DNA of 64,000 nt. It comes from Halobacteriales archaeon QH_7_65_31 (lineage in GTDB: Archaea; Halobacteriota; Halobacteria; Halobacteriales; Haloarculaceae). The stretch's first letter is position 1. Each line of letters begins with the position of its first letter. Both the position numbers and the translations under genes were made by a program. This document shows positions 7,340-14,360 of the stretch, in pieces. The notes beneath the pieces were generated by a model that was not told the origin of the DNA, did not search any database, and saw nothing but the letters and a program-made list of their open reading frames with translations. The stretch is from the NCBI GenBank assembly GCA_003021785.1, contig PXQU01000013.1, forward strand, positions 124,001 to 188,000, in the 5' to 3' direction.

Positions 7340-8028
7340 TCGAAGTAGGGGTTACTGTCTTTTTGATACCAGACACTACCGTCGGATCTTTTAACCAAAA
7401 CCTCGTGTCGTGTCTCTCGGCCGCTGTACGACGACGACTTCAGCACGACCTGCCAGTAGTTTTCGTCATCATGCTCAGCATCACCAGTTTCGACGACCTC
7501 GACAGCTACCTCGCCTTGCTGTTGTTTGACGGCGGCCTTCGCAGCAGACTTAATCCCTTCTTGATGCTTCTCTTTCAAATCGGAGTATTCAGCACCTCCA
7601 CCGATAACCGCTCCAACCCCCGCCGCAGCGGCGACCACTGTGGGATTTCCAGTTAGTGCTCCCAAGACCCCGCCGATAAGCGCACCTGAGACACTCGGGA
7701 CACCAGATATTTCCTCCTTATTGACGTTCAGATTCCGTACGCGTTGGTAGCCACCGTCGGTAACCTTCTCCGTTGCCGACTCTGGCTCCTGAGTGGGCTG
7801 GTCGCTGTCTGCTTCGAGATTCGAATCCAGTTTATCGAACTCTGTCTCGATGTCCTCTTTTAGCGCCCAAAGCAGGGCTATAGAGACCAAGATCAGTACA
7901 GCCACCAATGCGTGCAGAGCAGTATCAAGCCCGACAAGTGAAGGCACGAACGCTAGATAACCTATACTGGTTCCCATAATTCCAATTCCTGCGAGAATTC
8001 GTTTGACCGACGCGTCAAATCGGTCCAT
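7336..8028 (-). CDS. Membrane protein with glycine-zipper segment
   Basis: A 230-aa protein. Two hydrophobic helices lie at the N terminus (about residues 10-30 and 35-55), followed by an acidic linker. A Gly/Ala-rich hydrophobic stretch comes next (GALIGGVLGALTGN ... AAAAGVGAVIGGG, about 118-150), resembling glycine-zipper segments that oligomerise in membranes. The C-terminal domain is soluble and beta-rich. It sits between the two repressor-like genes of a leftward viral module. A membrane protein in a lysogeny module could mediate superinfection exclusion, which is inference. The codon use is less GC-biased than in the capsid genes. Confidence 0.55.
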   Translation of the reverse strand: MDRFDASVKRILAGIGIMGTSIGYLAFVPSLVGLDTALHALVAVLILVSIALLWALKEDIETEFDKLDSNLEADSDQPTQEPESATEKVTDGGYQRVRNLNVNKEEISGVPSVSGALIGGVLGALTGNPTVVAAAAGVGAVIGGGAEYSDLKEKHQEGIKSAAKAAVKQQQGEVAVEVVETGDAEHDDENYWQVVLKSSSYSGRETRHEVLVKRSDGSVWYQKDSNPYFE

Positions 8029-8089
8029 TGAGCCTCCCTATACCGACACATACGATAGTATACTCGTTCATCGGATTTAGCTTTGGCCG

Positions 8090-8380
8090 CTACACCCCGT
8101 TCTCTCCCGCTGCCTCAGAACTCGATCCCTCGCTGTCGCTCTGACTCTGTCTCATAAATTCTGCATCTTCATGCTCCTCCAAGAAGACATCCGCTTCGTA
8201 GCGTACGAGCCGTTCGATGCGCCTCTCCTTCATCTTCCGTTTCTTCTTGTCGTTCTCGATCTCTCGTTTTAATTCGTTAATTCGGAGTTCCTTCTCAGCG
8301 ATAGACTGTTCGATGTTCTCGATTTCACGCTCTGCTTTCTCCTGCTTCTCGCGCCAGTCCTTCCAAGAAGTACCGCTCAT
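8090..8380 (-). CDS. Coiled-coil protein of the lysogeny module
   Basis: A 96-aa protein. Residues about 8-60 form an uninterrupted charged helix with heptad spacing (EKQEKAEREIENIEQSIAEKELRINEL...), then a short basic patch and an acidic Ser-rich tail. It overlaps the upstream winged-helix gene by 4 nt (ATGA), so the two are translationally coupled. A partner for that regulator or for the membrane protein downstream is plausible. No enzymatic motif. Confidence 0.55.
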   Translation of the reverse strand: MSGTSWKDWREKQEKAEREIENIEQSIAEKELRINELKREIENDKKKRKMKERRIERLVRYEADVFLEEHEDAEFMRQSQSDSEGSSSEAAGENGV

Positions 8381-8688
8381 ACATTTACCCCCGATTCTTT
8401 CTCCTCGTCTTCAGCCTGATTGGTATCAAGCCAGACACTACGTTCTACGTCGTACTCCTCGTCGAGATATCCTTCACCTTCCTTCGTTAGGAGGTACGCG
8501 CCATTTCCAACGTGTTTGACTAAGCCGTGCTCGGTGAGTTTCTTTAGCCTACGTGTGATATGCGGCTTTTGTACTCGGACTAGTCCACTATCGTCTATTT
8601 GTTTGGCAGTTCCTGTCCCATCGTTCTCTCGTATCCACTCTAAGATGCGATCATCCCAGACAGACTGCCAGGACCCCGAGCGTCTCAT
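8377..8688 (-). CDS. PhiH1 repressor-like winged-helix regulator
   Basis: A 103-aa protein beginning MRRSGSWQSVWDDRILEWI, then a winged helix (AKQIDDSGLVRVQKPHITRRLKKLTEHGLVKHV) and the wing strand NGAYLLTKEGEGYLDEEYD. This is the typical haloarchaeal phage-repressor pattern. It is the first gene of the leftward module and faces the rightward zinc-finger/integrase genes across a 210-bp divergent region containing inverted repeats. It is the likely master repressor of the provirus; the paralogue at 7040-7339 may modulate it. Confidence 0.72.
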   Translation of the reverse strand: MRRSGSWQSVWDDRILEWIRENDGTGTAKQIDDSGLVRVQKPHITRRLKKLTEHGLVKHVGNGAYLLTKEGEGYLDEEYDVERSVWLDTNQAEDEEKESGVNV

Positions 8689-8768
8689 TTTACTTTCTAT
8701 TGATACTGATGAGACCTAATGCAGTGGAATAAGACTAATAGCGAACAGTATTCCTACTGAGGACTAGC

Positions 8769-8784
8769 AGTACACTTACGTACT
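8769..8784. promoter_or_regulatory. Inverted repeat in divergent viral control region
   Basis: AGTAC-acttac-GTACT is a perfect 5-bp inverted repeat with a 6-nt gap, between the repressor-like gene (start 8688) and the rightward operon (start 8899). TATA-like A/T-rich patches flank it. Position and symmetry suggest an operator for one of the winged-helix proteins. Such a short repeat can occur by chance. Confidence 0.35.
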
Positions 8785-8854
8785 AACGGTTCATTAGAGT
8801 TGAATGCGAACCCGTAGGTCGGTCGAAGATGAGACTGTTGGCAGTGTGAAGACG

Positions 8855-8876
8855 GGGCCGCGGTGCAACGCGGCCC
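8855..8876 (+). other. GC stem-loop in leader of rightward viral operon
   Basis: GGGCCGCG-gtgcaa-CGCGGCCC forms a perfect 8-bp stem with a 6-nt loop, ending 22 nt before the ATG at 8899. In the RNA it would be very stable. It could be an attenuator, a translation-control hairpin or a DNA site used by the integrated element. The GTG inside its loop is an unlikely start codon. Confidence 0.45.
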
Positions 8877-8898
8877 TGAAGCGGGTTCGGTGACCACT

Positions 8899-9090
8899 AT
8901 GGAAACCGAATCCCATGGGGCGACGAAGCGCCCCGAACGGCCAGACGTATCGCCTACGCAAAACACCAACGGCACGACTCGCTGTTATTGCGGTCGGGCC
9001 GCTGTCGGGTACGACGCCACGGCGGAGGCAGCTGTGTGTCGTCGCTGTGCTGACCACCACGCCCGGCTCAACGCCTCGGGGGTGGTCTGA
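8899..9090 (+). CDS. Small zinc-finger viral protein
   Basis: A 63-aa protein from the ATG at 8899; an upstream GTG at 8863 lies inside a hairpin loop and is disfavoured. It contains C-Y-C-G and C-R-R-C-A-D-H-H, a likely Cys4 or Cys3-His zinc site. It begins the rightward early operon that leads to the integrase, and the next gene starts directly after its stop. Small zinc-finger proteins of this kind are very common in haloarchaeal viruses and probably bind nucleic acid or host proteins. Confidence 0.55.
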   Translation: METESHGATKRPERPDVSPTQNTNGTTRCYCGRAAVGYDATAEAAVCRRCADHHARLNASGVV

Positions 9091-9330
9091 GTGTCTGTCC
9101 CCGAGCTCCGGTGTACGGACTGTGGCCTCCCAACTGAGTGGTTCGGGCCGATGGCCTCACTCTCTTTCCGTATCGACGAGCGTGAGCCACCGCGACGTGG
9201 CGGGCGTCTCGGTGAGGACTTCCGCATGGTCGGACTCTGCCCGTGGTGTACGTCGGTAGCACCGGAGACGCACCACGCGATGTATCCCGACATCGAACAG
9301 ACCAATCGGGCGGAGAAGGTGGGTCGATGA
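9091..9330 (+). CDS. Small zinc-ribbon viral protein
   Basis: A 79-aa protein starting at GTG immediately after the previous TGA. It has C-T-D-C-G at residues about 8-12 and C-P-W-C at about 50-53, a two-knuckle zinc ribbon. The middle is aromatic and basic. The stop overlaps the next ATG. Function unknown; its place in a string of zinc-finger genes before the integrase suggests an early regulatory or replication-accessory role. Confidence 0.55.
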   Translation: MSVPELRCTDCGLPTEWFGPMASLSFRIDEREPPRRGGRLGEDFRMVGLCPWCTSVAPETHHAMYPDIEQTNRAEKVGR

Positions 9331-9815
9331 GCGACGACATCACCGTCGCGGACGTCATCAGCCCTGAGGCGCTCGAAGGCGACGAGTGCGACGATCTCAT
9401 TCTGAACATCGCGAGCAGCTACGTCAACGCCGTGAACCAAGGCATCGATCCCGGGGCAGCGGCTGGCGCTACGATGGCAGTAGCTGACGCGATCCGCACT
9501 CACGCCGGCGTCCCGGACGAGCAAGCGATCGAGAGCCTTGCGAGGATGAACGACATGGAGATTCGGTACGCTAATCCGGACGACGACGTGCTACCGGACG
9601 GAGGCTACGGCGAAGAACGCCTCTACTCAGACGAACATCGAAACGAGATTATGAAGCAGCAAGCCGGAGCGATGGAACGCGCTGCGGATGCGCTCGAACT
9701 CCTTGCCGGGATGCAGATGATGCGGTTCGAGTACAACGAGGACATGCCGAGTTACAGCGTTGAAGGGCTCGTTGAGGAGGCTCGATTCTATGCCCGCGGT
9801 GGTCGCGATGAGTAG
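9327..9815 (+). CDS. Hypothetical viral protein, 162 aa
   Basis: The ATG at 9327 overlaps the previous stop, so it is preferred to upstream codons in the same frame. The protein is acidic and looks all-helical (DDLILNIASSYVNAVNQG, AGATMAVADAIRTHAG, EIMKQQAGAMERAADALELLAGMQMM). No zinc site, membrane helix or catalytic motif is visible. Its stop overlaps the next ATG. I do not recognise the family. Confidence 0.55.
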   Translation: MSDDITVADVISPEALEGDECDDLILNIASSYVNAVNQGIDPGAAAGATMAVADAIRTHAGVPDEQAIESLARMNDMEIRYANPDDDVLPDGGYGEERLYSDEHRNEIMKQQAGAMERAADALELLAGMQMMRFEYNEDMPSYSVEGLVEEARFYARGGRDE

Positions 9816-10023
9816 CGACTACACCGACCGGCGGCGGCCCGGCGCGTACGTCTGTACCGGGTGCGACGAGCGGTTCTCCCGCGACGACGCTGACGACTGG
9901 GGGAGCGCTCTCGAAGATGCGCGCGACTGTACTCGGTCGCACGCCGATGGGGCCGAGGTTCGCTTCGATCCTGATGTCGACGACCACGTCGCTTTCGTTG
10001 AGGAGGCGATGCTCGATGAGTAG
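9808..10023 (+). CDS. Small C2H2-type zinc-finger viral protein
   Basis: A 71-aa protein from the ATG at 9808, overlapping the previous stop by 8 nt. It contains Y-V-C-T-G-C-D-E-R-F near the N terminus and C-T-R-S-H downstream, the spacing of a C2H2 finger. Its stop overlaps the ATG of the integrase. It may regulate integrase expression or act as an excision accessory factor, but this is only context. Confidence 0.55.
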   Translation: MSSDYTDRRRPGAYVCTGCDERFSRDDADDWGSALEDARDCTRSHADGAEVRFDPDVDDHVAFVEEAMLDE

Positions 10024-11068
10024 GGATCGGACCCGAGACCCCGGCGCGATGGGGATGTACGGAGCCATTGAAAGATATCTCCGACAGCGTGAGGTCGACT
10101 CGGAGAGTTCCTCACTCAGCACGTGGCGCTACCAGCTCAAGCTGTTCGCGGAGTGGACCGAGAAAATCGGTATCGAGCAGGTTGGTGAGCTGCGTGGCTA
10201 CGATATCGACGACTGGTACTCGATGCGCGCCAGCGAGGTCGCGCCGTCAACACTGGAGGGTGAAATGTGGACGCTCAAGATGTTCGTGAAGTTCCTCGAA
10301 CGTCGCGAGGCAGTCAGTGACGGTCTCGCGGACAAGGTCCAGATACCCGACGTGGACGCGGAAGACCGGAGCAGCGACGAACAGTGGCCGACCGCCGAGG
10401 CCCTCACGATGCTCCGCTATCACCGGACGACGCCCGAGTCCTACGCGACTCGCGAACACGCGCTGCTGGAACTCCAGTGGACGACGGGCGCGCGACTCGG
10501 CGGTATCCGTGCGCTTGACCTTCGCGATGTGTTCATCGACGATGGATACGTCCACTTCAGAGATCGTCCGGACACCGGAACTGGTCTGAAGAATGACCGT
10601 GCGGGAGAGCGCCCGGTCGCACTCCCACCGTCGACGGCGACGGTACTCCATGACTGGCTGCAGAACCGTCCGGACATGCACGACGAGTACGGGAGAGCGC
10701 CGTTTCTTCCGTCACAGCGCGGTCGTCCAACAGAGAACACTATCCGCATGTGGACCTACGTGGCTACGCTCCCGTGCAAGCACTCGCCGTGTCCCCACGG
10801 GAACGAGCGCACCACCTGCGACTTCACCACGTCGAAGACAGCCAGCAAGTGCCCGTCCTCGCGGTCACCGCATCCGATTCGAACGGGCTCGATCAGTTGG
10901 CAGCTCGATATCGGCCTTCCACCGTGGGTAGTTGCCGAGCGGGTGAACGCTGGCGTTGACGTGATCGAAGAGCATTACGACAAGACACCGCCGCGCGAGC
11001 GCATGGAGCGTCGCCGGCGACCGTTCATTACTGACCTCGAAGCAGACCTCGAAGATCCAAACACATGA
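10016..11068 (+). CDS. int: Tyrosine recombinase / viral integrase
   Basis: A 350-aa protein from the ATG overlapping the previous gene. Residues about 15-100 form a SAM-like core-binding domain. The catalytic domain follows with R160 in TTGARLGG, H286-P-I-R289 and the nucleophile Y321 in EEHYDK, so the essential residues appear intact. A Cys/His-rich insert (CKHSPCPHGNERTTC, about 254-268) before the HxxR motif is common in haloarchaeal integrases and may bind zinc. It would integrate and excise the element by site-specific recombination. The target site was not found; a tRNA gene left of the window is the usual choice. Confidence 0.88.
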   Translation: MSRDRTRDPGAMGMYGAIERYLRQREVDSESSSLSTWRYQLKLFAEWTEKIGIEQVGELRGYDIDDWYSMRASEVAPSTLEGEMWTLKMFVKFLERREAVSDGLADKVQIPDVDAEDRSSDEQWPTAEALTMLRYHRTTPESYATREHALLELQWTTGARLGGIRALDLRDVFIDDGYVHFRDRPDTGTGLKNDRAGERPVALPPSTATVLHDWLQNRPDMHDEYGRAPFLPSQRGRPTENTIRMWTYVATLPCKHSPCPHGNERTTCDFTTSKTASKCPSSRSPHPIRTGSISWQLDIGLPPWVVAERVNAGVDVIEEHYDKTPPRERMERRRRPFITDLEADLEDPNT

Positions 11069-11381
11069 ACACCAACGAGAAATCGCGAGAAGGAAGTATA
11101 GCAAACAAGCTGTGGAGAAGTTACTCCGATAGAAGCGCGGTCGGTGCATCTCTACCTATAGTTTTTGCAGGGTGTGCTGATACGTCTCGGAGGTGCTCGG
11201 TAGAAGAACGGCGCGAGCGCCCGGTTCAGACACGCACGCGTTTGCTCTGGTATGACGAAGAGGTTCACGCACTCCACCAACACGCCGACTCACAATCGAG
11301 TTGGTGGGTTCACGAGACGAGGCCCTCCACCCGCATCCGTTCGATCAAGGACGGGCGACGTTCGGGCGGCTGGGGTAGAGA
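11069..11381. other. Intergenic region at right edge of provirus
   Basis: 313 bp without a convincing gene. The first 100 bp are A/T-richer (around ctacctatagtttttgcag) and the rest is GC-rich with no recognisable product. This is where an attachment site would be expected, but no tRNA-like segment or repeat was recognised. Confidence 0.5.
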
Positions 11382-11792
11382 TCAGTCCCAGATGGTCTCG
11401 GCGTGGTCAGTCCACTTACTATCAGCAGTAACGACGGCGTCCGTATCACGGTCGTGGTGGCTGGCGAGGATCATGGCGTCGTGCATCTGGTTCGGAAACG
11501 GGTCCATGAGCGGGACGACCGCGTTGAGTAGTGAGTCGCGGTCGTCAACGACAGTCACGGGAAGGAAGGTGTCGAAGCCCGCGTGGAGGTCGGCGGGGTC
11601 GACCGAGAGCGTGGACCCGCGCACGTTGACGCCCTTCGCGGCTCGGTACAGTGTTTCGACCGCTGCCATCGCGGGGAGTTCGAGGACTGCCTCGCCGGCT
11701 TCGGCGCGGGAGAAGATGTCGTCGGCAGCGGGTGGGAGCGCGTCGACGAGGTAGACCAGAACCGCGCTGGCATCGACGGTGTACGTGTCCAT
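11382..11792 (-). CDS. vapC: VapC-type PIN-domain ribonuclease toxin
   Basis: A 136-aa PIN protein. It begins MDTYTVDASAVLVYLVD with the first catalytic Asp. A conserved Glu lies in VETLYRA, an Asp in MHDAMILAS and the final Asp in VVTADSKW, so all four acidic metal ligands are present. PIN toxins cut RNA, often tRNA, when freed from their antitoxin. The start overlaps by one base the stop of the AbrB-type antitoxin gene upstream, the normal antitoxin-toxin order. It may help maintain the neighbouring provirus region. Confidence 0.82.
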   Translation of the reverse strand: MDTYTVDASAVLVYLVDALPPAADDIFSRAEAGEAVLELPAMAAVETLYRAAKGVNVRGSTLSVDPADLHAGFDTFLPVTVVDDRDSLLNAVVPLMDPFPNQMHDAMILASHHDRDTDAVVTADSKWTDHAETIWD

Positions 11793-12067
11793 CACTCGAC
11801 GGCCCACTCGTTCTCACGGGCCTCTTGAAGCCCCCCGACGAGTGCGTCAGCGGCTTCCTCGCGCTCCTCTCGACTCATCTCCTCGTCGGCGAGCATCCCA
11901 CGGCCCTCAGTGCGGTCGGCACGGGCGACGCGGATGCCGTCCTCGTCTTCAATCCACACGACTTCGTCGCCGGGTTCGATACCGTGCTCCTCGCGGAGGG
12001 GCTTCGGAATGGTCGTCTGACCCTTGTCCGTGACGCGGGTGGTCTCGGGTCCGTCGACCTTGCTCAT
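11792..12067 (-). CDS. vapB: AbrB/SpoVT-type antitoxin
   Basis: A 91-aa protein. Residues about 8-50 form an AbrB swapped-hairpin DNA-binding domain (TRVTDKGQTTIPKPLREEHG, then PGDEVVWIEDEDG). The acidic helical C-terminal tail would wrap the toxin. The ATG at 12067 is chosen because the AbrB domain starts right after it; longer in-frame starts add unrelated sequence. It is translated just ahead of the PIN toxin with a one-base overlap and probably represses their shared promoter. Confidence 0.8.
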   Translation of the reverse strand: MSKVDGPETTRVTDKGQTTIPKPLREEHGIEPGDEVVWIEDEDGIRVARADRTEGRGMLADEEMSREEREEAADALVGGLQEARENEWAVE

Positions 12068-12232
12068 GATTGGTAAGACGGGGTGTAAGAGCAAAGTCGT
12101 TTCGACGGCGCTACCGCCAAGCCGACTCGACAGACGCCGTAGACACCCTCGGAGCGACCGACGACCGAGTCGGTGAGATCGCGCGTTGCGCCCCAATCTT
12201 GATTCCCGTCCGGTGTCAACGTTGTTAACAAG

Positions 12233-12463
12233 ATGTCGAAGCAGATTCGGCTCAAGGACGACGTGTACGAACGCATCGAGGCGAACAAACGCGACGACGA
12301 GTCGTTCAGCGACGCCGTAGAGCGGCTCATCGGTGGCCGATCGCTCCGTGATCTCCGTGGCGTCTTCGATGAGAACCGAGTGAACGAGATGCGGGACGCC
12401 ATCGAGACTACTGATCGAGTGGACCGCGACGAGATCCGCGAGATCACGGAGCGCTTCGGATGA
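12233..12463 (+). CDS. vapB: VapB-type antitoxin, second pair
   Basis: A 76-aa protein beginning MSKQIRLKDDVYERIEANKR, then a helix with SFSDAVERLIGG, the layout of haloarchaeal antitoxins of the ribbon-helix-helix/VapB type. The C-terminal half is a charged helix (DENRVNEMRDAIETTDRV...). Its stop overlaps the ATG of the PIN gene (ATGA). Just before the start, the short palindromic sequence gttaac could be part of an autoregulatory operator. Confidence 0.75.
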   Translation: MSKQIRLKDDVYERIEANKRDDESFSDAVERLIGGRSLRDLRGVFDENRVNEMRDAIETTDRVDRDEIREITERFG

Positions 12464-12822
12464 TAGTCGATACGAGTTTCGCTTTAGATCTCGCCGCCGG
12501 CGTCCCGCTCGCTATCCCCTCGATGACCGTGCTGGAGGTGTACATCGGAGTCGGAAAGGTAGCGACCACGCGTGAAGAACGCCGGCGGACGGAAGCGATA
12601 CTCAGCTCTTACCCGTTGGTCGATATGACCCCGAGCATCTCCCGGCGTGCCGGTCGGTTGCTCGGTGAGCGAATGGCCGACGCAGACGAGGGCGAAGGAC
12701 CGGGAATCGGGAAGGGCGATGCAGTAGTCGCTGCGACTGCTCTGGAACGTGATGAGCCTGTTCTCGCCGGTGACGGGCACTTCGGAAACATCGCCGGGGT
12801 CACCCACGAGACCTACCGATGA
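12460..12822 (+). CDS. vapC: VapC-type PIN-domain toxin, second pair
   Basis: A 120-aa PIN protein. The first Asp is in MIVDTSFALDL, a Glu in TVLEVYIG, an Asp in GKGDAVVAATA and an Asp in VLAGDGHF. It looks intact, though slightly short for the family. It is translationally coupled to the upstream antitoxin by a 4-nt overlap. It is a different PIN subfamily from the toxin at 11382-11792, so the two pairs are unlikely to be a recent duplication. Confidence 0.8.
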   Translation: MIVDTSFALDLAAGVPLAIPSMTVLEVYIGVGKVATTREERRRTEAILSSYPLVDMTPSISRRAGRLLGERMADADEGEGPGIGKGDAVVAATALERDEPVLAGDGHFGNIAGVTHETYR

Positions 12823-12879
12823 GTAGCGCTCAGCGCCACTCCGACCGGGCCGACGACACGCGAACGCCACGTTTCCCGA

Positions 12880-13920
12880 CTACTCCGACGAGTCCCACTG
12901 AAACACGACTGAACCGGACTCCCGACTCCCACCCAACACGCTCGGCCGTTCGACCGTCGAGACGGTCACCCGTCGGTCATCGGGCGCTGGAACCGTCACC
13001 GACTCGTCGCCGACGGTGAGCGTCACGTCGGCCTCGACATCGCCGTCAAGGGCGGTCTCCAGCTCGCGCAGCGGCGCGACGAAGTCTGCGTCGTTGCGGT
13101 TCGGATCCGTTCCGCCCCACGAGAGATCGTCCACGTCCTCGGAACGCCCGGCGAGGACCGCGTTGACGGCCGCACCGACGAGCAGGACGAGTCCGGTAAG
13201 GTAGAGCCACGTCATCGACAGGACGATGACGCCGACGACGCCGTAGTCGGTCTTCGAGGAGAGGGCGGCGTAGCGAGCGAACCCCGAGCCGAGGAGCGTC
13301 CAACCGGCGGCCGCGACGAGCGAGCCGGGGACGACCTCGCGGGCAGTCACGTCCTCGTCGGGGAAGATATAGTACATCGGGAACAGCGCGAGCGCGACGA
13401 CGGCGACGGTCACGACGGGGGTGAAGAGACCGAACGACGGACGGCCCACGACCGTCTCACTGGCGGCGACCGCTCCGATCGCGACGCCGACGGCGAGGAA
13501 GACGACGATCCCGTCGCGGATCTGATCGAGAAACCCGTTGTCAGCGGTGGACTCGTAGAGATCGGAGAACGCGGTGTCGAGCCCGCGGAAGATGCGTAAC
13601 GTCCCCCACACGAGGACGGCGAGCGAGACGACCGACAGCCGCGCGTTGTCGGTCGCAGAGCGGGCCGCCCGGACGAGCACGTCGACGTTCTGCCCGGTGA
13701 GATAGCCGGCGACCGCGGTCAGCGTCTCCCGAGCGAGCGTCTCACCACCGACCCGTGTGAGCACGAGCAGGAACAGCAGGAGAAACGGCAGCAGCGAGAC
13801 GAACGCGTGGTAGGCGACCGAGCCGGCCATGAACGTCACCTTCTCGGCGCGGAGCTCGCGGACGACGGCGGCGAGTACGTCGACGGCGTGGCGTATGCGA
13901 TTGCGGAACGGACGTGACAT
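12880..13920 (-). CDS. YihY/BrkB family inner membrane protein
   Basis: A 346-aa protein from the ATG at 13920. After a short amphipathic N terminus comes FMAGSVAYHAFVSLLPFLLLFL, the hallmark start of the YihY/BrkB family. Five further membrane helices follow to about residue 255, including LSMTWLYLTGLVLLVGAAVNAV. The C-terminal 90 residues are soluble and acidic. The family is widespread; its transport function is not settled. It is transcribed toward the second toxin gene, with 57 nt between the ends. Confidence 0.85.
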   Translation of the reverse strand: MSRPFRNRIRHAVDVLAAVVRELRAEKVTFMAGSVAYHAFVSLLPFLLLFLLVLTRVGGETLARETLTAVAGYLTGQNVDVLVRAARSATDNARLSVVSLAVLVWGTLRIFRGLDTAFSDLYESTADNGFLDQIRDGIVVFLAVGVAIGAVAASETVVGRPSFGLFTPVVTVAVVALALFPMYYIFPDEDVTAREVVPGSLVAAAGWTLLGSGFARYAALSSKTDYGVVGVIVLSMTWLYLTGLVLLVGAAVNAVLAGRSEDVDDLSWGGTDPNRNDADFVAPLRELETALDGDVEADVTLTVGDESVTVPAPDDRRVTVSTVERPSVLGGSRESGSVVFQWDSSE

Positions 13921-14000
13921 ACCCTCGTCTACACCGGGGGGAGGAAAGTAGCTGGCTCCCGCGACGCCGGAGCTAAGAGTCGGCCGTCCGAACCCACGGT

Positions 14001-14318
14001 ATGACAGTCGTTGCACTGCTGAGTGTCGCCCCAGTTATCGAGGAGAGCATGGCGAGCGAGGTCGCGAAGGCGGTCGCGGCGCTCGACTCTTTCGACGTGT
14101 CCTACGAGACGAATCCGATGGGGACCGTGATCGAGGCCGACGAGATCGACGAGCTGATGCTCGCGGCGACGGCCGCCCACGAGGCCGTGGACGGCGACCG
14201 CGTCAGCACGTTCCTCAAGATCGACGACAAGCGCACGAAAGACACTGACGCGGCGACGAAGGTCGACCGCGTCGCTGAGGAGTTGGGCCGCAAACCGGCG
14301 GGCGAACGCGAGTCGTAG
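14001..14318 (+). CDS. MTH1187/YkoF-type thiamine-binding protein
   Basis: A 105-aa protein with a ferredoxin-like fold signature: MTVVALLSVAPV strand, a helix, then SYETNPMGTVIEADEIDELM. This matches the MTH1187 (UPF0045) family, whose members bind thiamine or related ligands and form tetramers. Length is typical. It is a single gene, divergent from the YihY gene with 80 nt between starts. The role is assigned by family resemblance. Confidence 0.8.
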   Translation: MTVVALLSVAPVIEESMASEVAKAVAALDSFDVSYETNPMGTVIEADEIDELMLAATAAHEAVDGDRVSTFLKIDDKRTKDTDAATKVDRVAEELGRKPAGERES

Positions 14319-14360
14319 TCGAGTCGCCGCAGTTATGTACCGGTGATACAACCGGAAGAT

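Larger units (their letters stand above)
1..11068. mobile_element. Integrated SNJ1/SH1-like tailless virus (right part)
   Basis: The gene order is packaging ATPase, small membrane protein, two adjacent capsid-size proteins (176 and 236 aa), then a run of small membrane and spike-like genes. It closes with a leftward regulator module and a tyrosine integrase. The ATPase-membrane protein-small capsid-large capsid order is that of SH1/SNJ1-type haloviruses, which have an internal membrane and two vertical-barrel capsid proteins. Most structural genes overlap by 1 to 4 nt or nearly abut. The left boundary and the replication gene are outside the window. The integrase end (11068) is taken as the approximate right limit. 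No attachment repeat was recognised, so the exact end is uncertain. Confidence 0.8.

Noticed and set aside
8863-9090. GTG start at 8863 for the first zinc-finger gene
   Set aside because: The codon lies in the loop of a perfect 8-bp hairpin; the ATG at 8899 is a better start.
1-11068. Possible self-targeting of the provirus by the CRISPR spacers
   Set aside because: Reading the 53 spacers against the provirus by eye showed no match. A proper alignment search of both strands is needed to exclude it.
11069-11381. Attachment site next to the integrase
   Set aside because: No tRNA 3'-end sequence or direct repeat was recognised here; the other end of the element is outside the window.
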